From the NCBI GenBank assembly GCA_002685335.1, contig NYWY01000065.1:1-26255 (forward strand): DNA of 26,255 bases. The letters are read 5' to 3'. This stretch comes from Planctomycetaceae bacterium (GTDB lineage: Bacteria; Planctomycetota; Phycisphaerae; Phycisphaerales; SM1A02). Both the position numbers and the translations under genes were made by a program. This document shows, one piece after another, positions 15,102-22,858 of this stretch (position 1 is the first letter of the stretch; the number at the start of each line of letters is the position of its first letter). The notes below the pieces were generated by a model. It did not search any database, was not told where the DNA came from, and saw only the letters and a program-made list of their open reading frames with translations.

Positions 15102-18100
15102 ATGCCTCCGACGCCTTCGATCCTTACCAGCGTGTCCGGAAGGGCTCGGATCGCCGGGGCGTGGCTCCTGCTTCTGGTCCCCGGCACCATCGCGATCGCC
15201 GGATTCGACGATCCCGGGATCGATTCCGTGCCGTCGTTCAACCGTGAGATCCGGCCGATCCTGGCGCGATGTCTCGCCTGTCATGGACCCGACGCCGCGG
15301 CCCGCAAGGCTGATCTTCGGCTGGATCAACGGGGCGAGGCGATCGGGGATCGTCGAGGCGGGGCCGCGATCGTGCCCGGAGATCCGGCTGCCAGCAGTCT
15401 GCTGACCCGCGTCCTCTCCCGAGATCCCGAGTCGGTCATGCCTCCCCCGGGCGCCGGAACCCCGCTTGATCACGAGGAGATCCGAATTCTCGAACGTTGG
15501 ATCGCCGCGGGGGCGCCCTACGAGACGCATTGGTCCTGGGTCCACCCCGAAGCCTCCCCCCCACCTCCGTCGGTCGAGGGTTCCTGGGCCATTCGCGATC
15601 TGGATCGTTACGTGTCCGCCGCCCACCGCGACGCGGGAGTGAGTCCGAATCCTCCCGCGGAACTCGCCATCGCGTGCCGACGGGTCTCGCTGGATCTGGT
15701 GGGTCTGCCCCCGTCGCCCGAACGACTCCGGGAGGTCATCGCCCTGGCCGGACGGATCGGAGAGACCGCGGCCTACGAGGCGTTCGTGGATGAACTGCTG
15801 CTCGATCCCGCCTTCGGTGAACGGTGGGCCCGGGTCTGGCTCGACGTGGCCCGCTACGCCGACACTCGAGGGTACGAGGCGGATCGTCGCCGCACGATGT
15901 GGCCCTGGCGGGACTGGGTGATTCGCGCGTTTAACACGGATCTGCCCTACGACCGTTTCACGATCGAGCAGCTCGCGGGTGATCTGCTTCCTGAAGTCGA
16001 CGAGGATGCGGTGCTGGCCACCGCGTTCCATCGCAACACCATGACCAACGACGAGGGCGGTACCCGGGACGAGGAATTCCGGATCGCCGCGGTCACCGAT
16101 CGAGTCAACACCACGCTCACTGCATGGATGGGGCTGACCGCCGAGTGCGCCGCCTGTCACGACCACAAGTACGACCCGATCTCGACCGAGGAGTACTACC
16201 GGCTCTTCGCATTCTTCAACACCACCCAGGACGCCGACCGCAACGACGAGCAGCCGTTGCTCGCCTACCTCTCCCACCCGGACCGCATTCGGCGGGAGGG
16301 ACTCGAGGCGGAGCGTCGGGTGCTCGAGCGCAACCGGATCCGAGTCGCGCTCGCCGCCGGTTCGCGAACGCGGGAATCTACCGATGCCACGGGGATTCCC
16401 CCGGGCCGGGTTCCCCTCCTCGCCGACGTCCGCCCGCCCGCGGTGATCGCGGGAGACGGACTGGTGGCCGATGACTTTCCGTGGGACGACACGGTCGAAC
16501 CTCCACCGGGATGGCACCGCGCCCGCCGGATCGATGCGGGACCGGACACCTTCCGGCAGCACTACATCGAGGATTTCGCACCGTCCGCCCGACCCGTGAT
16601 CCAGTCCGGTGATCGGCTGGAGGTCTGGGTCCGGATCGATCCCCGGAATCCGCCGGCGGCGGTCATGATCCAGGTTCGAGCGACGGACGGGGACTGGGAG
16701 CATCGGGCGTACTGGGGCGAATCCGATTTTCCCTGGGGCGAGGAAGGCACGGGTTCCCGGCGGCGACTCGGAGGGCTTCCCTCGGGCGGTGAATGGGCGT
16801 CGCTGGTCTTCGATCCCCGGGACGTCGACCTGGCATCGGGGGTCGGGATCATCGGGCTGGCCTGTTCGCTCCAGGGTGGATCCGATGGTGGCGGGGCGCA
16901 CTTCGGTCCGGTCAGCATCGTGCGGGCGGACGGTTCTCCGCCAGCCTGGTCACGGGACGCGGATTCCTGGATCACCGCCGAAGCCGAGGTCGGAGGGCGT
17001 CATCTTTCTGCGACGCTTCGAGCCGCGGTGCTCGCGGGCGACGAACGGGATCCGGATGCGACCACCCTGCTCCAATCACATTGGGCGGCGACGGTCCGGC
17101 CGTCCGGGATCGCGGCCTCCCGGCCGTCGCGAGCGGAACTCGAGCGGGTGAAAGTGGCGGCGGCGGCGATCGAGGATCTGGCGATCGAGGTTCCGGTGCT
17201 TCGGGAACAAGCCGAGGAGGATCGTCGACGGACCCACGTGCTGCAGAAGGGTGACTGGCGAAGTCCGGGGCGCCCGGTGATTCCCGGCGTCCCCGCGTTT
17301 CTCCATTCGATCGCCCCGGGCGACGAGATCGGAGCCGACCGGCTCGATCTGGCGCGGTGGATCGCCGATGAACGGAATCCCCTCACCGCCCGAGTCCACG
17401 TGAACCGGGTGTGGGAGCGATTGTTCGGTCGGGGTCTGGTGGAGACCCAGGAGGACTTCGGCACCCAGGGGGTGCCGCCACGTCACCAGGGACTGCTGGA
17501 TCATCTCGCCCGTCGGTTCATGGACGAGGGCTGGAGCCACAAGGCGCTCTGTCGGGAGATCGCCACCAGTGCCACGTATCGTCAGTCGTCCGCCGCCTCG
17601 CCCGAAGTCCGGGCCGAGGATCCGGACAACGACCTGCTTGCTCGCGGCCCGCGTTTCCGACTCGAAGCCGAGGCCCTTCGGGATTCGGCCCTTGCGGTCT
17701 CGCAACGACTGACCACGGAACTCTACGGTCCGCCGGTCTTCCCCCCGCAGCCCGACGGCGTCTGGCAGGTGGTCTACAGCGGTGACCAATGGTCCACCGC
17801 GGTCGATGAGGATCGCTACCGACGCGGGCTCTACACATTCTGGCGACGAACCGCGCCGCATCCCGCGATGCTCACCTTCGATGCCGGAAGCCGTGAGACG
17901 TGCAGCGTGCGGCGGATCCGGACCAACACGCCGCTCCAGGCGCTGGTCCTGTTGAACGACGAGACGTTCGTGGAGGCGGCCGGCGGCCTCGCGTTGATCT
18001 CCACCCCGGCGGGTGACGGTTCGAGGGATCTCGTTCTTCGGGATGCATTCCGACGCGCCCTTTCGCGGGAGCCCGAAGATGCGGAGCTCGACGTCCTGCG

Positions 18101-18275
18101 GGAACTCCACCGTCGCGAAGAGACGCGTTTTCGTGAACGTCCCGACGCGGTGGCCCGACTCCTCGAAGCGGCCCGGATCGACGCCACCGACGGACGGGAT
18201 CCGGCTGGACTCGCGGCGATGGTGGTGGTGTGCAACGTCATTCTCAATCTCGACGAGTTCGTGACCCGTGGTTGA
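15102..18275 (+). CDS. Planctomycete cytochrome c (PSCyt1) - DUF1549 - DUF1553 protein
   Basis: This is a 1057-residue exported protein. The N-terminus has a basic region and hydrophobic signal (about 15-34). The PSCyt1 domain has heme c site CLACH (57-61), with FNREIRPILARC before it and MPPP and LERWIAAGAPYE after it. DUF1549 (PSCyt2) follows: ERWARVWLDVARYADT, DLPYDRFTIEQLAGDLLP and FHRNTMTNDEGGTRDEEFR. A second heme-type site, CAACHDHKYDP (C349, C352, H353), sits at its end. A ~350-residue middle region contains a beta-rich stretch that could bind ligand. DUF1553 ends the protein: FGRGLVETQEDFG, FMDEGWSHKALCREIATSATYRQSS and TNTPLQALVLLND. These multi-domain cytochromes are abundant in planctomycetes and are usually paired with a DUF1501 gene, as here 29 bp downstream. 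A role in oxidising polysaccharide-derived substrates is often suggested but not established. Confidence 0.93.
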   Translation: MPPTPSILTSVSGRARIAGAWLLLLVPGTIAIAGFDDPGIDSVPSFNREIRPILARCLACHGPDAAARKADLRLDQRGEAIGDRRGGAAIVPGDPAASSLLTRVLSRDPESVMPPPGAGTPLDHEEIRILERWIAAGAPYETHWSWVHPEASPPPPSVEGSWAIRDLDRYVSAAHRDAGVSPNPPAELAIACRRVSLDLVGLPPSPERLREVIALAGRIGETAAYEAFVDELLLDPAFGERWARVWLDVARYADTRGYEADRRRTMWPWRDWVIRAFNTDLPYDRFTIEQLAGDLLPEVDEDAVLATAFHRNTMTNDEGGTRDEEFRIAAVTDRVNTTLTAWMGLTAECAACHDHKYDPISTEEYYRLFAFFNTTQDADRNDEQPLLAYLSHPDRIRREGLEAERRVLERNRIRVALAAGSRTRESTDATGIPPGRVPLLADVRPPAVIAGDGLVADDFPWDDTVEPPPGWHRARRIDAGPDTFRQHYIEDFAPSARPVIQSGDRLEVWVRIDPRNPPAAVMIQVRATDGDWEHRAYWGESDFPWGEEGTGSRRRLGGLPSGGEWASLVFDPRDVDLASGVGIIGLACSLQGGSDGGGAHFGPVSIVRADGSPPAWSRDADSWITAEAEVGGRHLSATLRAAVLAGDERDPDATTLLQSHWAATVRPSGIAASRPSRAELERVKVAAAAIEDLAIEVPVLREQAEEDRRRTHVLQKGDWRSPGRPVIPGVPAFLHSIAPGDEIGADRLDLARWIADERNPLTARVHVNRVWERLFGRGLVETQEDFGTQGVPPRHQGLLDHLARRFMDEGWSHKALCREIATSATYRQSSAASPEVRAEDPDNDLLARGPRFRLEAEALRDSALAVSQRLTTELYGPPVFPPQPDGVWQVVYSGDQWSTAVDEDRYRRGLYTFWRRTAPHPAMLTFDAGSRETCSVRRIRTNTPLQALVLLNDETFVEAAGGLALISTPAGDGSRDLVLRDAFRRALSREPEDAELDVLRELHRREETRFRERPDAVARLLEAARIDATDGRDPAGLAAMVVVCNVILNLDEFVTRG

Positions 18276-18304
18276 GACGCCCCCGGGCGGAAAGGTTTCG
18301 GCTC

Positions 18305-19819
18305 ATGCCTGATCGACACGAGGAACTCGAGGCTCGGTTTCGGAAGGAACTCCAGCGCGGCGATCTGCTGTCGACCACTCGCCGGGCCTTTCTCGGCCGA
18401 CTGGGGACCGCGGGCATCGGTGCGGTGGGACTGGCCTGGGCGGCGGCGGAATCGGGAATCCCCGGATTGGCGGCGGCGGCGGGAGTCGACGGGCCGTTCG
18501 GAGCCGGGGGGCTCGATCTGTCCCGTCCCCATTTCGCTCCCACGGCGAAACGCGTGATCTACCTGCACATGGCGGGAAGTCCTCCTCATCACGACCTGCT
18601 CGATCCGAAGCCCCTGCTGGATGAATGGAACGGCCGGGAGTGTCCTCCGGAGCTGCTCGATCCCGAGAATTTCGCGTTCATCAAGGGGCATCCCGAGATT
18701 CTGGCCTCCCCGTACGCGTTCTCGCCGCACGGTCGGAGCGGCACCGAGATCAGTGAACTCCTGCCCGGTCTCGCGCGGCATTCGGATCGGATCGCGGTGG
18801 TGCGATCGATGCACACGGATCAATTCAACCACGCCCCCGCCCAGCTGCTCCTCTACACCGGCTCCCCGCGGTTGGGGCGGCCGTCGATGGGGTCCTGGAT
18901 CAGCTACGGCCTCGGCACCGAGAATCGGGACCTCCCGGCCTACGTGGTCCTGGTGTCCGGTGGAAAGACTCCCAGCGCCGGAAAGAGCGTCTGGGGAAGC
19001 GGGTTCCTGCCCAGCGTGCATCAGGGCGTCCAGTGTCGATCCAGCGGTGATCCGGTGTTGTTCACCGGGGATCCTCCGGGCATCGATCGCTCGACCCGCG
19101 GCGCGACCATCGATGCGTTGGCGGAACTCAATGCCATGCAGTGCGAGCGGAACGGTGACCCCGAGACCCTCGCCCGGATCGCCCAGTACGAGCTGGCCTT
19201 CCGGATGCAGGCCGCGGTTCCGGGAGTGATGGACATCGAGAAGGAGGATCCCGCGGACATCGAGCGTTACGGCGCGACGCCCGGTGGGGCCTCGTTCGCC
19301 AACAACTGTCTCCTGGCGCGGCGGCTGCTGGAGAACGACGTTCGCTTCGTCCAGCTCTTCGACTGGGGATGGGACACGCACGGCACCAATCCCAGCGATG
19401 ACATCGTGAACCAGCTTCCCAAGAAGTGCCGCGAGACCGACCGGCCGATCGCGGCGCTGCTGGATGATCTCGTGGAACGGGGCCTGCTCGATGACACGCT
19501 GGTGATCTGGTCGGGGGAGTTCGGTCGAACCGCGATGAACGAACGCCGGAACGGATCGACCTTCTTCGGGCGGGACCACCACCCTCACTGCTTCTCGATC
19601 TGGATGGCCGGTGGCGGGGTGCGGCCCGGGATCGTCCACGGGGAGACCTGTGAATTCGGGGCTCGGATCGTCCGGGATCCGGTCCACGTGCACGATCTTC
19701 AGGCGACCGTGATGCGGATGCTGGGTTTCGATCACGAGCGGATCGTGAGAAGGCACCAGGGCCGGGATTTCCGGCTCACCGACGTCCACGGACGAGTGGT
19801 CGAGGGGCTTCTGGCCTGA
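18305..19819 (+). CDS. DUF1501 (sulfatase-like fold) Tat-exported protein
   Basis: This is a 504-residue protein. The ATG at 18305 has GGAAAGG about 9 nt upstream; the frame extends upstream into the previous gene. A twin-arginine signal is clear: STTRRAFLGR (R26, R27) followed by a hydrophobic Ala/Gly stretch to about residue 58, so it is exported folded. The body shows the DUF1501 pattern: RVIYLHMAGSPPHHDLLDPKP, VVRSMHTDQFNHAPAQL, GRPSMGSWISYGLG, FDWGWDTHG, VIWSGEFGRTAMNE, GRDHHPHCFSIWMAGGGV and HDLQATVMRMLGFDH. The His/Asp pattern recalls the alkaline phosphatase/sulfatase metal-binding fold, so a hydrolase role is plausible; the substrate is unknown. Its pairing with a PSCyt1/DUF1549/DUF1553 gene is the standard planctomycete arrangement and suggests the two proteins act together. 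Confidence 0.93.
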   Translation: MPDRHEELEARFRKELQRGDLLSTTRRAFLGRLGTAGIGAVGLAWAAAESGIPGLAAAAGVDGPFGAGGLDLSRPHFAPTAKRVIYLHMAGSPPHHDLLDPKPLLDEWNGRECPPELLDPENFAFIKGHPEILASPYAFSPHGRSGTEISELLPGLARHSDRIAVVRSMHTDQFNHAPAQLLLYTGSPRLGRPSMGSWISYGLGTENRDLPAYVVLVSGGKTPSAGKSVWGSGFLPSVHQGVQCRSSGDPVLFTGDPPGIDRSTRGATIDALAELNAMQCERNGDPETLARIAQYELAFRMQAAVPGVMDIEKEDPADIERYGATPGGASFANNCLLARRLLENDVRFVQLFDWGWDTHGTNPSDDIVNQLPKKCRETDRPIAALLDDLVERGLLDDTLVIWSGEFGRTAMNERRNGSTFFGRDHHPHCFSIWMAGGGVRPGIVHGETCEFGARIVRDPVHVHDLQATVMRMLGFDHERIVRRHQGRDFRLTDVHGRVVEGLLA

Positions 19820-19825
19820 CCTCGA

Positions 19826-20623
19826 TCATGGCTGGTCGCGAGTGGCCTCGGCGTCGACCGGCGGTTGCTTCGACATCACCGATCGAGTGATGTTCCGCCC
19901 CACCAGTCGGGCCACCAGGACGGTCAGATAGATCTGCCCGATCAGGGCTTCGAGATTGGCGATGGATCGGGCCAGTGACGCCCGGGGCGTGATGTCTCCG
20001 TACCCCAGGGTGGTGATGGTGGTGATCGAGAAGTAGGCCATGAGTCGATCCGGCCCGAGACTCGAATCCACCGCCACGAGATCGGCGGGAATCTGGAAGC
20101 TCGACGGGTCGACCCGCTTGATCATGGTGTAGACCACCGCGAAGAGGGCCGCGATGAGGAGGTAGACGGAGATCGAGCCGCAGATGGTGTCGGTATCGAC
20201 CTCGTCGGTGGTGAAGATGTCACCCCCGATCAGGAGCGTCATGTAACCCAGCAGGCATGTTTCCGCCGAGTGCCCGATCAGACTCAGGACCAGGGCGGGC
20301 GAATCCTCGACCATCCGGGAGACCCCGCCACAGCCGACCGCGATCGCCGCGAGCACGAGGCAGACCACGAAATGGGCGCGGGATGCGAAGAAGGTCGCGG
20401 CGGCGGCCAGGAGAACCAGTCCCAGAAGGAAGTCGCCGACGAAGAGTCCGCTCTGGATGATGTCGAATCGACCGATCAGGGGTCCGACGATCAGCAGCAT
20501 CATCATCGCGGTCAGCAGCCAGATGTACCTTCCCCCCAGGTAGAACCTGAAGAACGGCGGCGGGTTGATCGACGAGAATGATCCGGTTGGACGCGAAGAA
20601 GAGCGGCTCATGCTCACGGTCAT
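19826..20623 (-). CDS. Potassium channel family protein (6-TM, no RCK domain)
   Basis: This is a 265-residue integral membrane protein. Hydrophobic segments run at about 33-51, 55-80, 84-101, 109-137, 147-168 and 222-242. A pore helix and selectivity filter ITTITTLGYGD lie at 200-210, close to the TVGYGD consensus. The S4-like region lacks a regular row of Arg or Lys, so voltage sensing is unlikely, and no RCK/TrkA-N or cyclic-nucleotide domain follows the last helix. A monomer of this kind would form a tetrameric K+ pore. The start is uncertain: ATG at 20623 is used, and a second in-frame ATG at 20611 is equally possible; neither has a good ribosome site. The N-terminal ~25 residues are Ser-rich. 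The gene is convergent with the DUF1501 gene (6-bp gap). Confidence 0.85.
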   Translation of the reverse strand: MTVSMSRSSSRPTGSFSSINPPPFFRFYLGGRYIWLLTAMMMLLIVGPLIGRFDIIQSGLFVGDFLLGLVLLAAAATFFASRAHFVVCLVLAAIAVGCGGVSRMVEDSPALVLSLIGHSAETCLLGYMTLLIGGDIFTTDEVDTDTICGSISVYLLIAALFAVVYTMIKRVDPSSFQIPADLVAVDSSLGPDRLMAYFSITTITTLGYGDITPRASLARSIANLEALIGQIYLTVLVARLVGRNITRSVMSKQPPVDAEATRDQP

Positions 20624-20713
20624 CGGTCGGTGATCGGTTCGTACTTGACGTTCCGTCGATCCAGATGATGCGAAGAAGCTCGATCCGGAGTGTCCTCGGC
20701 CGGCTTCGGGTCG

Positions 20714-20719
20714 TAGCAT
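20714..20719 (+). promoter_or_regulatory. Candidate -10 element (TAGCAT), leaderless start of the ABC ATPase gene
   Basis: TAGCAT ends 6 nt before the ATG at 20726, and the six bases between (GTCCGC) cannot serve as a ribosome site. No good -35 is seen at the usual distance. Confidence 0.35.
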
Positions 20720-20725
20720 GTCCGC

Positions 20726-21400
20726 ATGACCGCAGCCCTGAACATCCGAAAACTCCGATTTCACCGACGCGACGGCTTCGAGCTCCTGGTGCCCGAACTC
20801 ACGGTGGCCCCGGGGGAGCAGGTCCTGCTCTCCGGCCCGAGCGGCTGCGGAAAGAGCACCTTGCTGCTTCTGGCGGCCGGACTCCTGAACGCGGACGGAG
20901 GATCGATCCGGGTCGCCGGGGATGAGTTGGTCGGTCTGGGCGGCGCGGCCCGGGATGCCCTTCGAGCGTCCGCAATCGGAATGATCTTCCAGACCCACCA
21001 TCTGCTGCCCGGATTCACAGCCCGGGAGAACGTGGCGACCGCGATGCTCTTCGCCGGAGTCCCCCATCGGAACCACGCGGTCGAAGCCGATGAGCTTCTC
21101 GCGCGACTCGGCATCGATCGGCCCGATGCCCGGGTCGAACGGCAGAGCGTGGGCCAGCAGCAGAGAATCGCGATCGCTCGCGCTCTGGCCGCGACTCCGG
21201 CCCTGATTCTCGCGGATGAGCCGACCGCGGCTCTGGATCCGGAGAATGCGAAGACCGCGGTTGAGTTGCTGCAGAACGCCTGCCGAGATCGTGGTGCGGC
21301 GTTGGTGCTGACCAGTCACGACCCCTCGCTCGCCGAGGCGTTCGAACGTCGGATCGACTTCGACGACCTCATCGCCACCGAACGGAGGGTGTCCGCATGA
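20726..21400 (+). CDS. ABC transporter ATP-binding protein, LolD/MacB-like
   Basis: This 224-residue cytosolic ATPase has all ABC motifs: Walker A GPSGCGKST (37-45), Q-loop FQTHHLLPG (Q89), signature RQSVGQQQR (140-147), Walker B LILADEP with catalytic E165, D-loop AALD, and H-loop SHD (H198). The signature has SVGQQ where the consensus is LSGGQ. Length and the HHLLPGFTARENV pattern fit the LolD/MacB/FtsE group, whose ATPases drive FtsX-like permeases by mechanotransmission rather than classical uptake. Its stop overlaps the next ATG as ATGA, so the permease is translationally coupled. It likely works with that permease and the DUF3299-like protein. Confidence 0.92.
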   Translation: MTAALNIRKLRFHRRDGFELLVPELTVAPGEQVLLSGPSGCGKSTLLLLAAGLLNADGGSIRVAGDELVGLGGAARDALRASAIGMIFQTHHLLPGFTARENVATAMLFAGVPHRNHAVEADELLARLGIDRPDARVERQSVGQQQRIAIARALAATPALILADEPTAALDPENAKTAVELLQNACRDRGAALVLTSHDPSLAEAFERRIDFDDLIATERRVSA

Positions 21401-22776
21401 CCGATCTTCGTCTGGTTCTACGATCGCTCCGATCCCGCCCCACCTCGACCCTGGTCACCATGCTGCTGATCGCGATCGCGGTCGCCCTGCTGCTGTCGAT
21501 GCGAAGCCTGCGGGAGGCCGGACGTCGGAGCTTCACCCGAGGGGTCGGCAACGCGCACCTCATCGTGAGCGCGGAGGCGAGTCCTCTGGTCACCGTGCTC
21601 AACGGTCTCTTCTACGCCAATCCGCCGAGGGCTCCGCTTTCGCAGTCCAAGATCAGCGAGATCGTGGACGGGTTCCCGTGGGCGATGGCGATTCCCACCC
21701 AGCTCGGGGACTCGTTCCTCGGACATCCCGTGGTCGCGACCACGCCGGACTTCCTCACGGTCTTCGAACCGGCGCCGGGTGAACCCTGGCGATTCGCCCG
21801 TGGCCGGAATTTCGAGGGCCCCTTCGAGGTGGTGCTCGGAAGTCGGGTGGCTCGAGAGACCGGAATGGACCTTGGATCCCGTCTCTACCTCACCCATGGA
21901 ATGGGGAGGAGTCGCGAGAACACCGCTCCGGTCGAACCGCCGTTGGATCTCGCGGTCGATGCCGAAGTCGAATCCTCGACGACGGACGACGGACACGATC
22001 ACGGGCACGATCACGTGCACTGCGATGAAGCGGGGCATGTCCACGATGAAGTGGTCTTCGAAGTGGTTGGAATCCTCGAGCCCAGCGGCACGCATCACGA
22101 CCGGGTGGTGGTCGCGGATCTCGAAGGCGGCTGGCTGGTCCACGCCTTCGACCGTCGGGCCGCCGAAGGGCGGCCGGAGCCGACCTCGGTCGACGACCTC
22201 GAGGAGGCGGACCGTCTGGTCACCGGGCTCCTGCTTCGGACGCCGGTGAGGGCCGGCCGTGGCAGCTCCGCGATCGTGCAGCAGGCCTTCGATCGACTTC
22301 GTCGGGATCCCTCGGTGACCGTGGCATCACCCTCGACCCAGGTCGACAACCTGTTCGGGATCGTGGCCGATCTCGATGCGGTCTTCATCGCCCTGGGTGC
22401 CGGGATCCTCGTCTCGGGAGTCTGCAGCGTCATGCTCGCACTCTGGAACTCGATGGAGCTTCGCCGTCGTCAGATCGCGGTGCTTCGGGTGCTCGGATGC
22501 ACCCGCGTCCGGGTTCTGAGTCTGGTGCTGACCGAGAGCGCCATGGTCGGAATGGGAGGCGCCCTGGTCGGCGTCATCCTCGCCGTGGCAGGAGGAGACA
22601 TCGCGGCGGAATTGCTGGCGGCCCGCACCGGAGTGGTGATCGAGCCGATGATCGACGCTCGCGGAGCGATCCTGGTCGCGGCCTTCACCGTGCTGCTGGC
22701 CGGCGTCGCCGGACTCGCGCCGGCGATCCGGGCCTATCGAACCCCGGTCGCGGACAATCTCCGGCCACTGGATTGA
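21397..22776 (+). CDS. FtsX-like ABC permease with a His-rich periplasmic loop
   Basis: This 459-residue protein has the four-helix MacB/FtsX layout. TM1 is near residues 18-34, a large periplasmic domain spans about 35-320, and three C-terminal helices follow (about 328-350, 375-400 and 428-450). The FtsX core shows ELRRRQIAVLRVLGCTRVRVLSLVLTES. The periplasmic domain contains an unusual loop at residues 200-216 with seven His (200, 202, 204, 206, 208, 214, 216), one Cys (209) and alternating Asp, in HDHGHDHVHC and HVHDE. Such loops bind Zn, Ni or Co in known metallochaperones and ZIP or ZnuA proteins, so I infer metal sensing or handling. It is coupled to the upstream ATPase by ATGA overlap. 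From memory, LolD-like/FtsX-like/DUF3299 clusters linked to zinc (zrg genes) occur in gammaproteobacteria, which fits. Confidence 0.9.
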   Translation: MTDLRLVLRSLRSRPTSTLVTMLLIAIAVALLLSMRSLREAGRRSFTRGVGNAHLIVSAEASPLVTVLNGLFYANPPRAPLSQSKISEIVDGFPWAMAIPTQLGDSFLGHPVVATTPDFLTVFEPAPGEPWRFARGRNFEGPFEVVLGSRVARETGMDLGSRLYLTHGMGRSRENTAPVEPPLDLAVDAEVESSTTDDGHDHGHDHVHCDEAGHVHDEVVFEVVGILEPSGTHHDRVVVADLEGGWLVHAFDRRAAEGRPEPTSVDDLEEADRLVTGLLLRTPVRAGRGSSAIVQQAFDRLRRDPSVTVASPSTQVDNLFGIVADLDAVFIALGAGILVSGVCSVMLALWNSMELRRRQIAVLRVLGCTRVRVLSLVLTESAMVGMGGALVGVILAVAGGDIAAELLAARTGVVIEPMIDARGAILVAAFTVLLAGVAGLAPAIRAYRTPVADNLRPLD

Positions 22777-22813
22777 TCGTCGGTGAAGACCGCGTCGGTG
22801 GTTCCGTGGCGGA

Positions 22814-22819
22814 TATCAT
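22814..22819 (+). promoter_or_regulatory. Candidate -10 element (TATCAT) for the LysM-DUF3299-like gene
   Basis: TATCAT lies in the 82-bp gap after the permease gene, 39 nt before the next ATG, giving a possible ~32-nt leader. No strong -35 or ribosome site is seen. Confidence 0.25.
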
Positions 22820-22858
22820 GCGACCTTCCTTGACTTTCGGATCCCTTCAGCCAATTCC

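Noticed and set aside
14865..16901. Minus-strand 678-codon frame opposite the PSCyt1 gene
   Set aside because: It overlaps both the YpdA-like start and the PSCyt1 gene, has shadow-like composition, and no motif was recognised.
17831..19789. Minus-strand 652-codon frame opposite the DUF1501 gene
   Set aside because: The plus-strand frame carries the DUF1501 motifs and a Tat signal; this frame has none.
20645..20650. TTGACG, a good -35-like hexamer
   Set aside because: No -10-like sequence lies at 16-18 bp on the plus strand, and the ATPase gene has a closer TAGCAT without this spacing.
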